Shown here one piece after another: positions 33,106 through 41,828 of a stretch of DNA of 64,000 bases. Numbering within the stretch: the first letter of the stretch is position 1; each line of letters starts with the position of its first letter. Source of the stretch: Hallerella succinigenes (GTDB taxonomy: Bacteria; Fibrobacterota; Fibrobacteria; Fibrobacterales; Fibrobacteraceae). Location of the stretch: assembly GCF_002797675.1 (NCBI RefSeq), contig NZ_PGEX01000001.1, forward strand, positions 2,480,001 through 2,544,000, written 5' to 3'. The notes beneath the pieces were generated by a model that saw only the letters and a program-made list of their open reading frames with translations, was not told where the DNA came from and made no database searches. Both the position numbers and the translations under genes were made by a program.

Positions 33106-34470
33106 ATGGAATTCCTAGATCGTGAAGAAGAATCGAAAAGGCTGAAGGCGGAACTCTCCCGGAAGGGGGCGTCTTTTGTCGTTGTCTATGGCCGTCGCAG
33201 GTTGGGCAAGTCCACCTTGTTAAAGCGCGTCTTGAAGGAAAACGATGTCTATTTTATGGCGGACCGTTCGGAAGAATCCGCCCAGCGGCGTTGCCTGGCC
33301 ATGACGATTGCAGTCCGGTATGAGGGTTTCGATTCCGTTGCTTACCCCGACTGGGAGTCGCTTTTTAGGGCTTTCAACTACAGGTGCGCGAAGGGCTCTA
33401 CGCTCTGCCTGGACGAGTTCCCGTATCTTGTGAAATCCTGCGAGATGTTGCCCTCTACGCTGCAGAAGTTGCTGGACGAAAAGTCCTTGAACTTCAACCT
33501 GGTGATTTGCGGCTCGTCGCGACAGATGATGTTCGATGTCGCCCTCGATGAAAAATCTCCATTGTATGGGCGTGCCCATGGAATTCTCCGGTTGAAGCCT
33601 ATTCCGATTTCTTACTTGCCTTCTGCGTTGAAAATTTCGGCAAAGGAGGCCGTTTCTGAATATGCCGTTTGGGGCGGGGTGCCCCGCTATTGGGAACTGC
33701 GTGAACGGTATCGGAATTTCAAGTCGGCCTTGCGGGAATTGGCCCTTTCTCCCATGGGCGTCCTTCATGACGAGCCTGTGCACATTTTGCGCGACGACAT
33801 GCGCGACCTGGTGCAGGCCTCCACGCTTCTTGGAATCATCGGGAACGGTGCGAACCGAATTTCGCAGATTGCGGCATGTGCCGAAAAGAATGCGGCGACT
33901 TTGAGCGCCCCTTTAAAAAGGCTCGTGACCATGCAGCTTGTGGATCGGGAGATTCCCTTCGGAGAAAATCCGAAAAATAGCAAGCACGGCATTTACCACT
34001 TGTCCGACCCGTTTATCAGTTTCTATTACCGATTCATAAGTCCGTATCGCTCGCTGCTAGAACTGGGCCGTATCGATTACGTGGAAGAAATCGTAAAACA
34101 GCATTTCTCTGAATTTGAAGGTTTTTGCTGGGAACGCCTTTGCCGGCAGGCGGTTAGCGGGCAGGTTGTCGGTGGCGAGATGTTCAATGTAGCTTCCAGG
34201 TGGTGGGGCAATGTCGGCAAGTCAGAACGGATCGAAATCGATGTCGTTGCCGAAAGCATGGACAAGAAAACGCTACTTGTCGGGGAATGCAAATGGACGA
34301 ATAGCGAAAATGCAGGGCGCCTGTTTGCTCATCTGAATGAGCAGGTCCAGAAATTGCCGTTCGTCCAGAAGTATAAAAAAATCATTCCGGTTCTTTTTTT
34401 GAAAGAAAAACCTCGCGACAAGACGGATGGAATAGTCTTTTTGCCGGAAGACATCCTTAAAATTATTTAA
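33106..34470 (+). CDS. ATPase of the archaeal/DUF234 type, copy 2
   Basis: 454 residues. Walker A YGRRRLGKSTLL at 28-39, Walker B TLCLDEFPYLV near 97-107, CGSSRQMM sensor near 130, a winged-helix region and a DUF234 C-terminus with ERIEIDVVAESMDKKTLLVGECKW (D...E-x-K nuclease-like triad). Probably a complete gene. It is the parent of the fragment at 13054-13242. Preceded by a long inverted repeat; GGGGT ribosome site before ATG 33106. Confidence 0.88.
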   Translation: MEFLDREEESKRLKAELSRKGASFVVVYGRRRLGKSTLLKRVLKENDVYFMADRSEESAQRRCLAMTIAVRYEGFDSVAYPDWESLFRAFNYRCAKGSTLCLDEFPYLVKSCEMLPSTLQKLLDEKSLNFNLVICGSSRQMMFDVALDEKSPLYGRAHGILRLKPIPISYLPSALKISAKEAVSEYAVWGGVPRYWELRERYRNFKSALRELALSPMGVLHDEPVHILRDDMRDLVQASTLLGIIGNGANRISQIAACAEKNAATLSAPLKRLVTMQLVDREIPFGENPKNSKHGIYHLSDPFISFYYRFISPYRSLLELGRIDYVEEIVKQHFSEFEGFCWERLCRQAVSGQVVGGEMFNVASRWWGNVGKSERIEIDVVAESMDKKTLLVGECKWTNSENAGRLFAHLNEQVQKLPFVQKYKKIIPVLFLKEKPRDKTDGIVFLPEDILKII

Positions 34471-34489
34471 TCGAAAAATACAAATCCAC

Positions 34490-35704
34490 TTACGAATCTC
34501 CGCCTTCAGTCAGACCGAATTTCTGGCGGGCCCAAGGTTCCATATAGGGCAGAATTTCCTTGTAAGGCACCACGATCATCACGCTGCCGTGGGAATGCCA
34601 GCCGATTTCGAAAGAGTACCCGTCAAAACCGATACCTTCCTTCCAAAAAGAAGGCTTCAGCTCGAAATCCATGTCGATGGCATCGGCATTGACTTCGTAT
34701 TTTGTCGCATATTTACGAAGAAGCGATACAATCTTTTCCTTTTCTTCTGGATTGAATATTGTGGAATCAACCAGCGAGCCGTCTTTCTTCGAGAAGGTCC
34801 GATGATACTCGTATTTGGATCCTGCGGCGGCACCGGCAGTGTACTCGGCTTTCGAAATATAATAAGTCGTCCACAGCAGTGAATCGAACGCGAAATCTAT
34901 GCTGTCCTGGCGTTCGTATCTGAGAGTGGCGGCGACTTCCGTCCGGGCGCTGTCATAGTACCAGTCATCGGGATAATTCCTGAGTTCGGACTCAATGGAC
35001 CGCTTGTATGCCTCCACCTGACGGTAAAGGGCCCTTTTATGAATTTTTCCTAACTGTCTAGAATCAAGGACCGTGTCGGCATCGGTCAAGTCATCGCCCA
35101 GCAACCCCTTGATGATTTTCCGGTAGACCCATTTAGGATAAACTTGGAACCTCGGCAACTCCCAGTGCAAGGATACCATGTAAAACCTGCTGCTGTCGCG
35201 TTCCGTTCCATAATTGGAGAATTCCATACAGCCCTTCTCTTTTGTGGGGTCGCACTCAATCAATTCGTCGTCATGTATGGCAATCTCCGCCTTGACCCGC
35301 TCCAGATCGCTTTTCCCAATCAGGCTGTATTCCATTTTCATGTCGGCAAGCATGGAATAGACTTTATCCACCTTCTCTTCCAGAACGGACAAGTCCTTGT
35401 CATTTTGAACCTGCAATGCAACTGTCGGTTCCTTTTTGGGGGCATCTGACCGTTCTTTGGAACCGCTTTGGAAAAAAGCAAGCGAGCAGGCAAGTACCGC
35501 GATCACTACCGCGGCAAGGTATGCCGCCGACAAAATCGAACTCACGATTTTCTTTGCCCTGGAGCCCGTTGTTCTCGGCCTGTTCATCATGGCGAGCACG
35601 AACGCCGCCACGGCAAGCGGAAGCAAGAACAGGGACATTCCTCCCCGCGACACAAGGCCAACGAAAAAACCGGCCAAGATAAAAAGGATTTCAAAGAGTG
35701 CCAT
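34490..35704 (-). CDS. Membrane protein with periplasmic domain resembling DUF3298 (RsiV-like)
   Basis: 404 residues. Three N-terminal hydrophobic helices (about 4-20, 24-40, 55-77), then a large soluble part with a coiled segment near 100-125. The end, GYSFEIGWHSHGSVMIVVPYKEILPYME, resembles the DUF3298 C-terminus of RsiV/PdaC proteins; this is a motif-level guess. Last gene of the Hsp70 operon, separated by 103 bp from the previous one, so it may have its own promoter. Confidence 0.55.
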   Translation of the reverse strand: MALFEILFILAGFFVGLVSRGGMSLFLLPLAVAAFVLAMMNRPRTTGSRAKKIVSSILSAAYLAAVVIAVLACSLAFFQSGSKERSDAPKKEPTVALQVQNDKDLSVLEEKVDKVYSMLADMKMEYSLIGKSDLERVKAEIAIHDDELIECDPTKEKGCMEFSNYGTERDSSRFYMVSLHWELPRFQVYPKWVYRKIIKGLLGDDLTDADTVLDSRQLGKIHKRALYRQVEAYKRSIESELRNYPDDWYYDSARTEVAATLRYERQDSIDFAFDSLLWTTYYISKAEYTAGAAAGSKYEYHRTFSKKDGSLVDSTIFNPEEKEKIVSLLRKYATKYEVNADAIDMDFELKPSFWKEGIGFDGYSFEIGWHSHGSVMIVVPYKEILPYMEPWARQKFGLTEGGDS

Positions 35705-35807
35705 ATTCTACTCCATAGTGCATGTCGTCAGCAAATGTCTTTGCGACGAAAGATAGAATGATTCCAAGTCGTTGTATCATGATATTGGCGTTTCAGACTT
35801 CTATTTA

Positions 35808-36365
35808 TTATTGGCGATATTGTAAGTGGAGATGTTCAGTTTGAATGCCTTGGTTTTCCCAACGGATAGTAAAGTAATCGGGCATGGTAGCTTTGAGGAA
35901 CTTGACGATTCGTCTTTTCTCTTTTAGAGGCAGGTCAGCGAGACCTATATCGACAGCACGCCCCCAACGATGAGGAGACCATTTGTCATGCGTATTGAAA
36001 GAATCGTGAGCCGAAGTGATTGTAGGAGAGAAGTCCTGTCCGAAGACTGTTTTGAAAGCTTTTATGACAAATACGAGACCTTTTTCAAGTTCGGGGTCAA
36101 GTTCCATTCGGACGAATTGTTTTTGGAAGGTGTTAGCCATTATGTAGTCATGAGTTTGGCCTGTTTGCATCGGGACATCGTAACTGATGTTGTCGATTGA
36201 AGGTTCATTCTGTTTGGAATCCAGTTCTGCCGACTTATGAGACCAACAGCTGTTAGGGGATTCGGGGCGATATGGGTCGAACACGAGTTTGTAGCCCACA
36301 ACAAGCATGATGAGAATCAAGAAGATTCCGAGGACGATTTTGAACATGTTAACTAGGCATCCCAT
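35808..36365 (-). CDS. Membrane-anchored M15-like peptidase
   Basis: 185 residues: a signal anchor (about 8-27), then a domain with SPHRWGRAVDIG at 130-141, exactly the SxHxxGxAxD zinc pattern of M15 D,D-/L,D-peptidases (H132, D139), and EHLHLQ at 177-182 (E177, H180). M15 enzymes trim peptidoglycan peptides; here the active site appears complete. The start could be ATG 36347 instead. Member of the Hsp70 operon. Confidence 0.7.
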   Translation of the reverse strand: MGCLVNMFKIVLGIFLILIMLVVGYKLVFDPYRPESPNSCWSHKSAELDSKQNEPSIDNISYDVPMQTGQTHDYIMANTFQKQFVRMELDPELEKGLVFVIKAFKTVFGQDFSPTITSAHDSFNTHDKWSPHRWGRAVDIGLADLPLKEKRRIVKFLKATMPDYFTIRWENQGIQTEHLHLQYRQ

Positions 36366-36389
36366 GGTGACAACTCCGTTGTTGTTTGT

Positions 36390-36626
36390 TTATTTTCCAT
36401 ATTGTTCGTCATAGAGGCGTTGCAGAGCCTCCCTGTATTTTGCCTCTCGTTCGGTCTCGATTTTTTGTTTCTGAATATCTTGCGAATGGTCCACATAGGG
36501 GTTATTGTTGTGCCTATGCGCTGCAAGTAAAAGCAAGACGACTGCAAACACGATGATGATAAGCAAGATGATCTGAACAAAGAAATTAGTAATCCTTTCA
36601 AAAATGTTACCGATGAAATCAAACAT
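36390..36626 (-). CDS. Small single-pass membrane protein
   Basis: 78 residues: an amphipathic start, one strong membrane helix (about 16-36), then a charged helical tail rich in E/K/R/Q. No family recognised. Its place between two envelope peptidase genes (24 and 7 bp gaps) suggests a role in the same complex. Confidence 0.6.
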   Translation of the reverse strand: MFDFIGNIFERITNFFVQIILLIIIVFAVVLLLLAAHRHNNNPYVDHSQDIQKQKIETEREAKYREALQRLYDEQYGK

Positions 36627-36633
36627 GGTTATA

Positions 36634-37296
36634 TTATTTGCCCCATTTTAATTGAGCAGACTTAAAATCCTCAAAGGAGTTCAAGATGCTGATTGCACAT
36701 TTTTCGACATTCTTGGTATTTGGATATTCTGCTACACCATTCCTTCTAAGCATGCGAACCACTTCCGTAGACTTCACCAGATTGCTAGTATTCTCTTCCA
36801 TTAGCGATACAGATTTGTTCATTCCGCCAATTCGCCCATTCATGGTAAAATTAGGTCCGCCCGACATCCCAAACTCTATGATTCCGCTTGTGCGATAATA
36901 GCTGTAATTGCCATCATAACGATACTGCATACGAATTCGCATAGGCACAACCGTCAAATTAGGGTTAATGAAAGGCTGAGTGTAGCCATACGAAGTCAGT
37001 TTTTCCCCATTTGGCAATTCATTGTGTTCGAGACTGCATACCATAGGCATTGCAACAGGCTCTTCATCAAGTTTCAAAAGAGCGAGGTCTGACTCCAAAT
37101 CGTAATCAACCATATGAGTCTTGTAGCACGTGTCATTCTTGATATCGTAATAACACTTATGTTCAAAGGTTTCTACCACATGGTATGCAGTGATGATGTA
37201 ATCGCTGTTAACGAAGAACCCGTTTCCGTTACGCATGTCATCTTCGGCAAATGCCACGAAGAAGGAGAGAAGGATGATTCCGATAAGCTGTTTCAT
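36634..37296 (-). CDS. Trypsin-like serine protease, exported
   Basis: 220 residues from ATG 37296, which gives a signal peptide (MKQLIGIILLSFFVAFA). Catalytic triad residues are all visible: His39 (IITAYHVV), Asp70 (ESDLALL), Ser145 (FGMSGGPNF). It lacks a PDZ domain. Likely a periplasmic or secreted protease of the HtrA-like trypsin clan. Starts 2 bp after the upstream pseudoprotease gene ends, so the two are probably made together. Confidence 0.78.
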   Translation of the reverse strand: MKQLIGIILLSFFVAFAEDDMRNGNGFFVNSDYIITAYHVVETFEHKCYYDIKNDTCYKTHMVDYDLESDLALLKLDEEPVAMPMVCSLEHNELPNGEKLTSYGYTQPFINPNLTVVPMRIRMQYRYDGNYSYYRTSGIIEFGMSGGPNFTMNGRIGGMNKSVSLMEENTSNLVKSTEVVRMLRRNGVAEYPNTKNVEKCAISILNSFEDFKSAQLKWGK

Positions 37297-37298
37297 GA

Positions 37299-37961
37299 TT
37301 ATTCTACGGTGACATAGCTTCGGACTTGATACGTGCATTTTGATACATCTGTCGTCGTGTGCTTGTTTTGGTTTCGTATATATTCTGACAGGAGCATACC
37401 GTCATAGAAGAATGATATGTCGGATTTGCGGGTGCTGTTTCCGAAGCTCATTCCGATTACCTTGCCGTGGCTTGAAATTGCCGCACCGCTGAATCCACCA
37501 GGAGTCCTAACGTTCAGGGCCCGTGCTACATATTCGGGGAATGTCGAGTCCGCAACGACTTTAGCTGGGAAAGACTTTATTTGAAGTTTGGAATCTTCCT
37601 GTAGAAATCCTGTTACGGTGACGGGTTCGCCTGTTGTGACCAATCTGTCTTCGATTTTGCATGCGTTGAGCAAGACCTTGTTATCGACCTGGATGATGGC
37701 CATGTTCATGTACTCGTTTTTAGCCCTGTCAAGCACCGTGTCCGCAGAGTGCTCTAATCTGGCGATAATTGGGAGCCCGTTAACCATCACAACAATGGAA
37801 TCCAACTTTTCGGAATGGCGGGCCACATTGCCTGTGGTGACGATATAGTGCTCGTTGAATGCGATGCCTGTGCCGTATACTTTTGTGATTTTATGCTTTC
37901 CTGTTTCGGCGAACAGGAATGTCGCCAAGATGCCGATTATGAGAATGATTGTGTGTTTCAT
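37299..37961 (-). CDS. Trypsin-like pseudoprotease, exported
   Basis: 220 residues with a signal peptide (to about FAETG). Trypsin-fold order is recognisable, but the expected His is Asn45 (VTTGNVARH) and the expected Asp is Asn86 (MNMAIIQV); Ser158 in GGFSGAAI remains. With two of three catalytic residues lost it should not cleave peptide bonds and may act as a sensor, scaffold or inhibitor for the protease next to it. Confidence 0.65.
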   Translation of the reverse strand: MKHTIILIIGILATFLFAETGKHKITKVYGTGIAFNEHYIVTTGNVARHSEKLDSIVVMVNGLPIIARLEHSADTVLDRAKNEYMNMAIIQVDNKVLLNACKIEDRLVTTGEPVTVTGFLQEDSKLQIKSFPAKVVADSTFPEYVARALNVRTPGGFSGAAISSHGKVIGMSFGNSTRKSDISFFYDGMLLSEYIRNQNKHTTTDVSKCTYQVRSYVTVE

Positions 37962-38018
37962 GATGACATCCCGTTGGATTTAGTGTTTGAATTGGAAGTA
38001 TGCGTGGGGGAAGTATTT

Positions 38019-38651
38019 TTATTCGTCTTTTATGCAACGGACATAACGAGCTTCAGCCCTATGGCAATCTTCATCAAGATCCACAGAACTAAACTCGGCT
38101 TTTCCAAAATAGTCGAATATATAAACATATCCGTCCGCATGCCAGAAAGCGGCTCTTTTTCCAAAACCATTAAAAGTTGGATCCACGGTCGCCCAATAGT
38201 CAGCTTCTGCGTATCTCATATCCATAAATAATTCGCAAGCCTCCATTTCACCACCGGGAAACATTCCGAAACCATATTCGTCCGTCCCATTTTTGTTTTC
38301 CTTCCATCCTTTTTTTGTCTTTAGTTTTTCTATCCCTATTTTAGGGCCACCAAGAGCATAGACCAATTTATTCCAGTCTTCGTCAGTCGGAAGCCGCCAT
38401 TTTGCAGGACAAGCATATTTCGCAGCAGAGTGCTTGTAAAGCCTTCCATATTTTTTGCAATTTTCTTCTTTATTATCATAGCAGTACGAATCATCCGTTT
38501 TTAGTTTGAGATTCTCCGCCATCCAGGTCTGTTCACCTATGCTTACCACTCTATACGAGTTTCCATCTGCATCTTTGACGGTTTCTTCACATCCAAGCAA
38601 GATGGATGCAAAAAGAACAAGAAGCGCCAAACTTCTGTTTTTTTGTTTCAT
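38019..38651 (-). CDS. FISUMP-domain lipoprotein (short, no Ser linker)
   Basis: 210 residues: lipobox ILLGC near residue 21, then directly the FISUMP domain: VSIGEQTWMAENLKL, SYCYDNKEENCKKYGRLY, WRLPTDEDWNKLV and ending YVRCIKDE. It has the compact form of the family without the Ser-rich linker of the island copies. The domain is usually found on surface proteins. Operon member. Confidence 0.88.
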   Translation of the reverse strand: MKQKNRSLALLVLFASILLGCEETVKDADGNSYRVVSIGEQTWMAENLKLKTDDSYCYDNKEENCKKYGRLYKHSAAKYACPAKWRLPTDEDWNKLVYALGGPKIGIEKLKTKKGWKENKNGTDEYGFGMFPGGEMEACELFMDMRYAEADYWATVDPTFNGFGKRAAFWHADGYVYIFDYFGKAEFSSVDLDEDCHRAEARYVRCIKDE

Positions 38652-38684
38652 TTTGTTTTTCCCTTTAATTTGTAAAAAAATCTC

Positions 38685-39563
38685 TCAGAGCAAATCGGCG
38701 AACGGGTCACCCCCCACTGTATCTTCATCTGTAAACAAATTATCTAAATCCAAATCACCGAGCGGGTCATCAGCGGTTGATTGTTTTGAAGCAGTCTGTG
38801 GTGCACCCCCATTTTCGTAAAGACGATCCAGATTTTTTTGTGCATCCTGATATCCCTGCGCCGCGGCTTTTTTATACCATTCAATGGCCTTGTTGTAATC
38901 TTGCTTCATCTGTTCATAGGCTCGACCCAATTCATTCTGAGCCTGAGCGAAACCTTGCTCGGCGGATTTTTCCGTCCATTCAAAAGCCTTTTCTAAGTCC
39001 TGCTCAGTCCCCTCGCCCCTTAAATACATGTATGCAAGATAGAGCTGGGCGTCCGCACCACCAGCATAAGCAGCATCTGAATAATAATGGAACGCCGTGT
39101 TGAAATCTTTATGTATTCCATAATCTTCAACCCCACTATAATACATATTTCCCAAAGAAACCATTGCGTCTATGTAGCCTTGATTCGCTGCCATCCTGTA
39201 CCAATGTTCCGATATTTTAGAATCTTGGGTAACGCCCAAGCCTTCTGCGTACATATATCCAAGTCGGCTTTGAGCGGGCGCAAGTCCCTTTTCGGCGGCG
39301 GACACCATGACATCGTAGGCTTCGCCATATTCCTTCTTTTCCATCAAGCAAACGCCTTTATTGAATTCAGCCGCCCGGTTTCCAAGCGCAGCGGCAATGC
39401 TGCTAATGAAGGAACTGTTGTGCGAATAATTGCATTCATAGTCGATGCTGACAATTTTATCGGATGTTCTCAAGACAACCGCTGAAACAACTGCAGTGGC
39501 AAAAAACAGAACCGCTGCAAGCCCCAAGACCAGGGGCACAATAAATCTGTTCTTTTTATTCAT
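38685..39563 (-). CDS. Sel1-repeat protein with signal anchor
   Basis: 292 residues: one N-terminal membrane helix (about 8-30), then about five Sel1-type repeats of 36 residues (A-x-x-G-x-x-x-A-Q-x-x-L-G-x-x-Y pattern, for example APAQSRLGYMYAEG and AQAQNELGRAY), then an Asp-rich tail. Sel1 repeats are protein-binding solenoids frequent in envelope adaptors. Faces the periplasm by topology, so it may be a scaffold in this system. Confidence 0.8.
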   Translation of the reverse strand: MNKKNRFIVPLVLGLAAVLFFATAVVSAVVLRTSDKIVSIDYECNYSHNSSFISSIAAALGNRAAEFNKGVCLMEKKEYGEAYDVMVSAAEKGLAPAQSRLGYMYAEGLGVTQDSKISEHWYRMAANQGYIDAMVSLGNMYYSGVEDYGIHKDFNTAFHYYSDAAYAGGADAQLYLAYMYLRGEGTEQDLEKAFEWTEKSAEQGFAQAQNELGRAYEQMKQDYNKAIEWYKKAAAQGYQDAQKNLDRLYENGGAPQTASKQSTADDPLGDLDLDNLFTDEDTVGGDPFADLL

Positions 39564-39604
39564 TTGTTAATTATCTCCATTTTCTTTAATTTGAAAAAAA
39601 CACA

Positions 39605-41269
39605 TCACCAGAATTTCACTTTCTTCCCGTTTACGAAAAGTCCGTTTCCATTATTTTGTCTGCTATTATCGTAATTCTTGCCTCCAGCATTCCTTTCAGA
39701 CTGCGTACAATTGTCATGGCATCCCACGGCACCGGGCGGGCAGCAGCGTCCTGCCGGCCGGTTCGCCTTTTGTCGCGCAAAACTGTTATCTTGTTGCCTC
39801 GGGCAACCTCGTTCGCCGCCAAATTTCGTGGGGCATTCGTCAAGATAGTCCTGGTTGCAGCCGTTGCCCATGGCTCTCCAAAGTCCCTTCTCTCCAACCC
39901 ACTTGTCACAGAATCCATCGTGGTCCGGATCATAATCGCCATAAGTCTTCTTAACATATTCCCTAAGATGTCGGTCGGCGCATCCCATGGTATTCCCCCT
40001 ACTGTCAGGACACGCGTCGACATAGCCTTCCGTACAAACCATTCCCTTCGCTTCGGCAATAGCGGCCTTTGTCTCGGCTTTAGAGAGGAACGGATTAAAA
40101 TACGTGTAATTCTTGAAAGAGACATTTTCTTTTATTCCAGAGGCTGCTGCATACTCGGCACACCCACCCCATTTATCAAACTCCTCCGAACAGAACCCGT
40201 CCGCATCGCAGTCAAATAACTGCCGTATTTGCAGTTCGATGGTCTCCTTGGCGTCCTTTTTCATCATTGCACGGACTTCTTCCGTGCAGCCGTCGGGACT
40301 TTCGCCTTTAAGGTCTGGACAGAGGTCAAGACCTTCAAAAAGTTCCGAATGTTTCTGGTACATTTCATCATCGTCACAGAAGCCGTCCCGATCGGTATCG
40401 TTATCCATTCTGATTTTCTGTTCCAATGTGCAGCCGTCGTACTTGCCTGGCGTTTTGGGACAAAGATCGTCACCATCGCAAAGGTTACTCATTAGTTGCA
40501 TCTCGTAATCTCCTGTGCAGAATCCATCCCCATCGGAATCGTATTGTTTCAGAAATGCAGCCTTTTTCTGGTTATATTCCTTTTCTTTTCGGGCTTCTTC
40601 AGCGACCCGTTCTTTCTCCCATTTTTCATGTTGAATTTTTCTCTTTTCGACCGCTTTTTGATTTTCTTTTGCTAAAAAATCACGGCAGTCTTCGTCCCCG
40701 GAGCATACTTGCATACCCGAGGAAATTATTCTTGTTATTGAGCAGTTGTTTCCCTTGCAGCTTAAATAACTTGTATAACCGTTCGTCTTTTGTATTACTT
40801 CACAGTTGCCGTTGCTCTTGCATTTTTTTTCATATCCTGAACTTTTTTCATAGATAAGATGCCCATTATCGTCATATCGCTTCTCCCATCCAGGTCCGGT
40901 TTTGGATATGATTTTTCCCCGCTCATTGTACTGTGTGGTGACCATATCCTCTTCTATGTTAACAAATGAGCTACCAAAATCCGGCCAATATTTACAATCG
41001 CCTCCGGCCTCAGAAATTGAAAAAAATCGGTCATTTTTGTATGTCTTCTTGACTATATGACACGGCTGTCCTGTTTTTTCCATATATTGGGTATGATTTT
41101 CATAACGATACTGACCTGAGGCAGTAACGGTTTCCACGATTTTTGGTTTTCCGTCTGGAAATCTTTCTATGACCTTTGCATTTGCTACCACAGACATGAC
41201 CAAAACATGGAAGGCCAGCAACAAAAACAAATGGGCTGTCTTTATTGTTCTTTGCGTGATTTGTTCCAT
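39605..41269 (-). CDS. Exported protein with thrombospondin type 3-like Ca-binding repeats
   Basis: 554 residues. Signal peptide to about residue 32 (FLLLAFHVLVMSVVANA). Middle repeats DSDGDGFCTG, DTDRDGFCDDDEM, DCDADGFCSEEF and DPDHDGFCDKW are acidic Ca-loops spaced about 60 residues apart, each followed by Cys-rich LCP-type segments (SPDGCT, DLCPK). A Lys/Glu helix (about 205-250) separates them from an N-terminal beta-rich part with sequence like GKPKIVETVTASGQYRYEN (MORN/toxin_15-like repeats possible). Likely a large surface or periplasmic protein. Four bases after the upstream FISUMP gene. Confidence 0.7.
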   Translation of the reverse strand: MEQITQRTIKTAHLFLLLAFHVLVMSVVANAKVIERFPDGKPKIVETVTASGQYRYENHTQYMEKTGQPCHIVKKTYKNDRFFSISEAGGDCKYWPDFGSSFVNIEEDMVTTQYNERGKIISKTGPGWEKRYDDNGHLIYEKSSGYEKKCKSNGNCEVIQKTNGYTSYLSCKGNNCSITRIISSGMQVCSGDEDCRDFLAKENQKAVEKRKIQHEKWEKERVAEEARKEKEYNQKKAAFLKQYDSDGDGFCTGDYEMQLMSNLCDGDDLCPKTPGKYDGCTLEQKIRMDNDTDRDGFCDDDEMYQKHSELFEGLDLCPDLKGESPDGCTEEVRAMMKKDAKETIELQIRQLFDCDADGFCSEEFDKWGGCAEYAAASGIKENVSFKNYTYFNPFLSKAETKAAIAEAKGMVCTEGYVDACPDSRGNTMGCADRHLREYVKKTYGDYDPDHDGFCDKWVGEKGLWRAMGNGCNQDYLDECPTKFGGERGCPRQQDNSFARQKANRPAGRCCPPGAVGCHDNCTQSERNAGGKNYDNSRQNNGNGLFVNGKKVKFW

Positions 41270-41273
41270 TTAT

Positions 41274-41828
41274 CTAATCCTGCACACAACGAACCGACTG
41301 CAGCCCATTTTCTGGGAAATCTGTCCAATCCATTACCGTTTGTCCATTAAGACTAAACATTATCGAGCCTTTGGTATCATCGCCTGCATTTCCCGCATCC
41401 GAAGTCCAATAATATGAAAAGCTACCTAGACCATTCCATTCCCCCTTATAGTTTCTTCCTCTCGTCATCATACTCGGCTCTATAGCACTCCAGTCAATAA
41501 CAAGATTATCCAGTAGATTTTTCCATTCTTTCTTATTTGGCAAATGCCAGCCTCTAGGATAAGACACCATAGCCATGGCCCAGGTGTAATAGCGGCCATA
41601 TTTGTCACAATTGGCCTGTTGGTTTTTATAGCAAGCCGAGCCACTGGGTGTTTTCAGATTCTGCAAAGTCCAAACATAATCCCCTATTTTCCGCGTCTTG
41701 TACGCGTTTCCATGAGCGTCGTAGACGACCCCAGTACCGGAATGTTCGTTAGCGTTTGCAATCGCCGTCGTGCAGAGAATAAAAAAGACGAGCAAAATTT
41801 TCTTAATTTCTGTCAGAATATTCTTCAT
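41274..41828 (-). CDS. FISUMP-domain exported protein
   Basis: 184 residues with a cleavable (non-lipoprotein) signal peptide (to about ANANE), then VYDAHGNAYKTRKIGDYVWTLQNL, CDKYGRYYTWAMAM, GWHLPNKKEW and ending GLQSVRCVQD, a full compact FISUMP domain. Overlaps the upstream membrane-protein gene by 26 bp, so the two are translated together. Confidence 0.85.
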   Translation of the reverse strand: MKNILTEIKKILLVFFILCTTAIANANEHSGTGVVYDAHGNAYKTRKIGDYVWTLQNLKTPSGSACYKNQQANCDKYGRYYTWAMAMVSYPRGWHLPNKKEWKNLLDNLVIDWSAIEPSMMTRGRNYKGEWNGLGSFSYYWTSDAGNAGDDTKGSIMFSLNGQTVMDWTDFPENGLQSVRCVQD

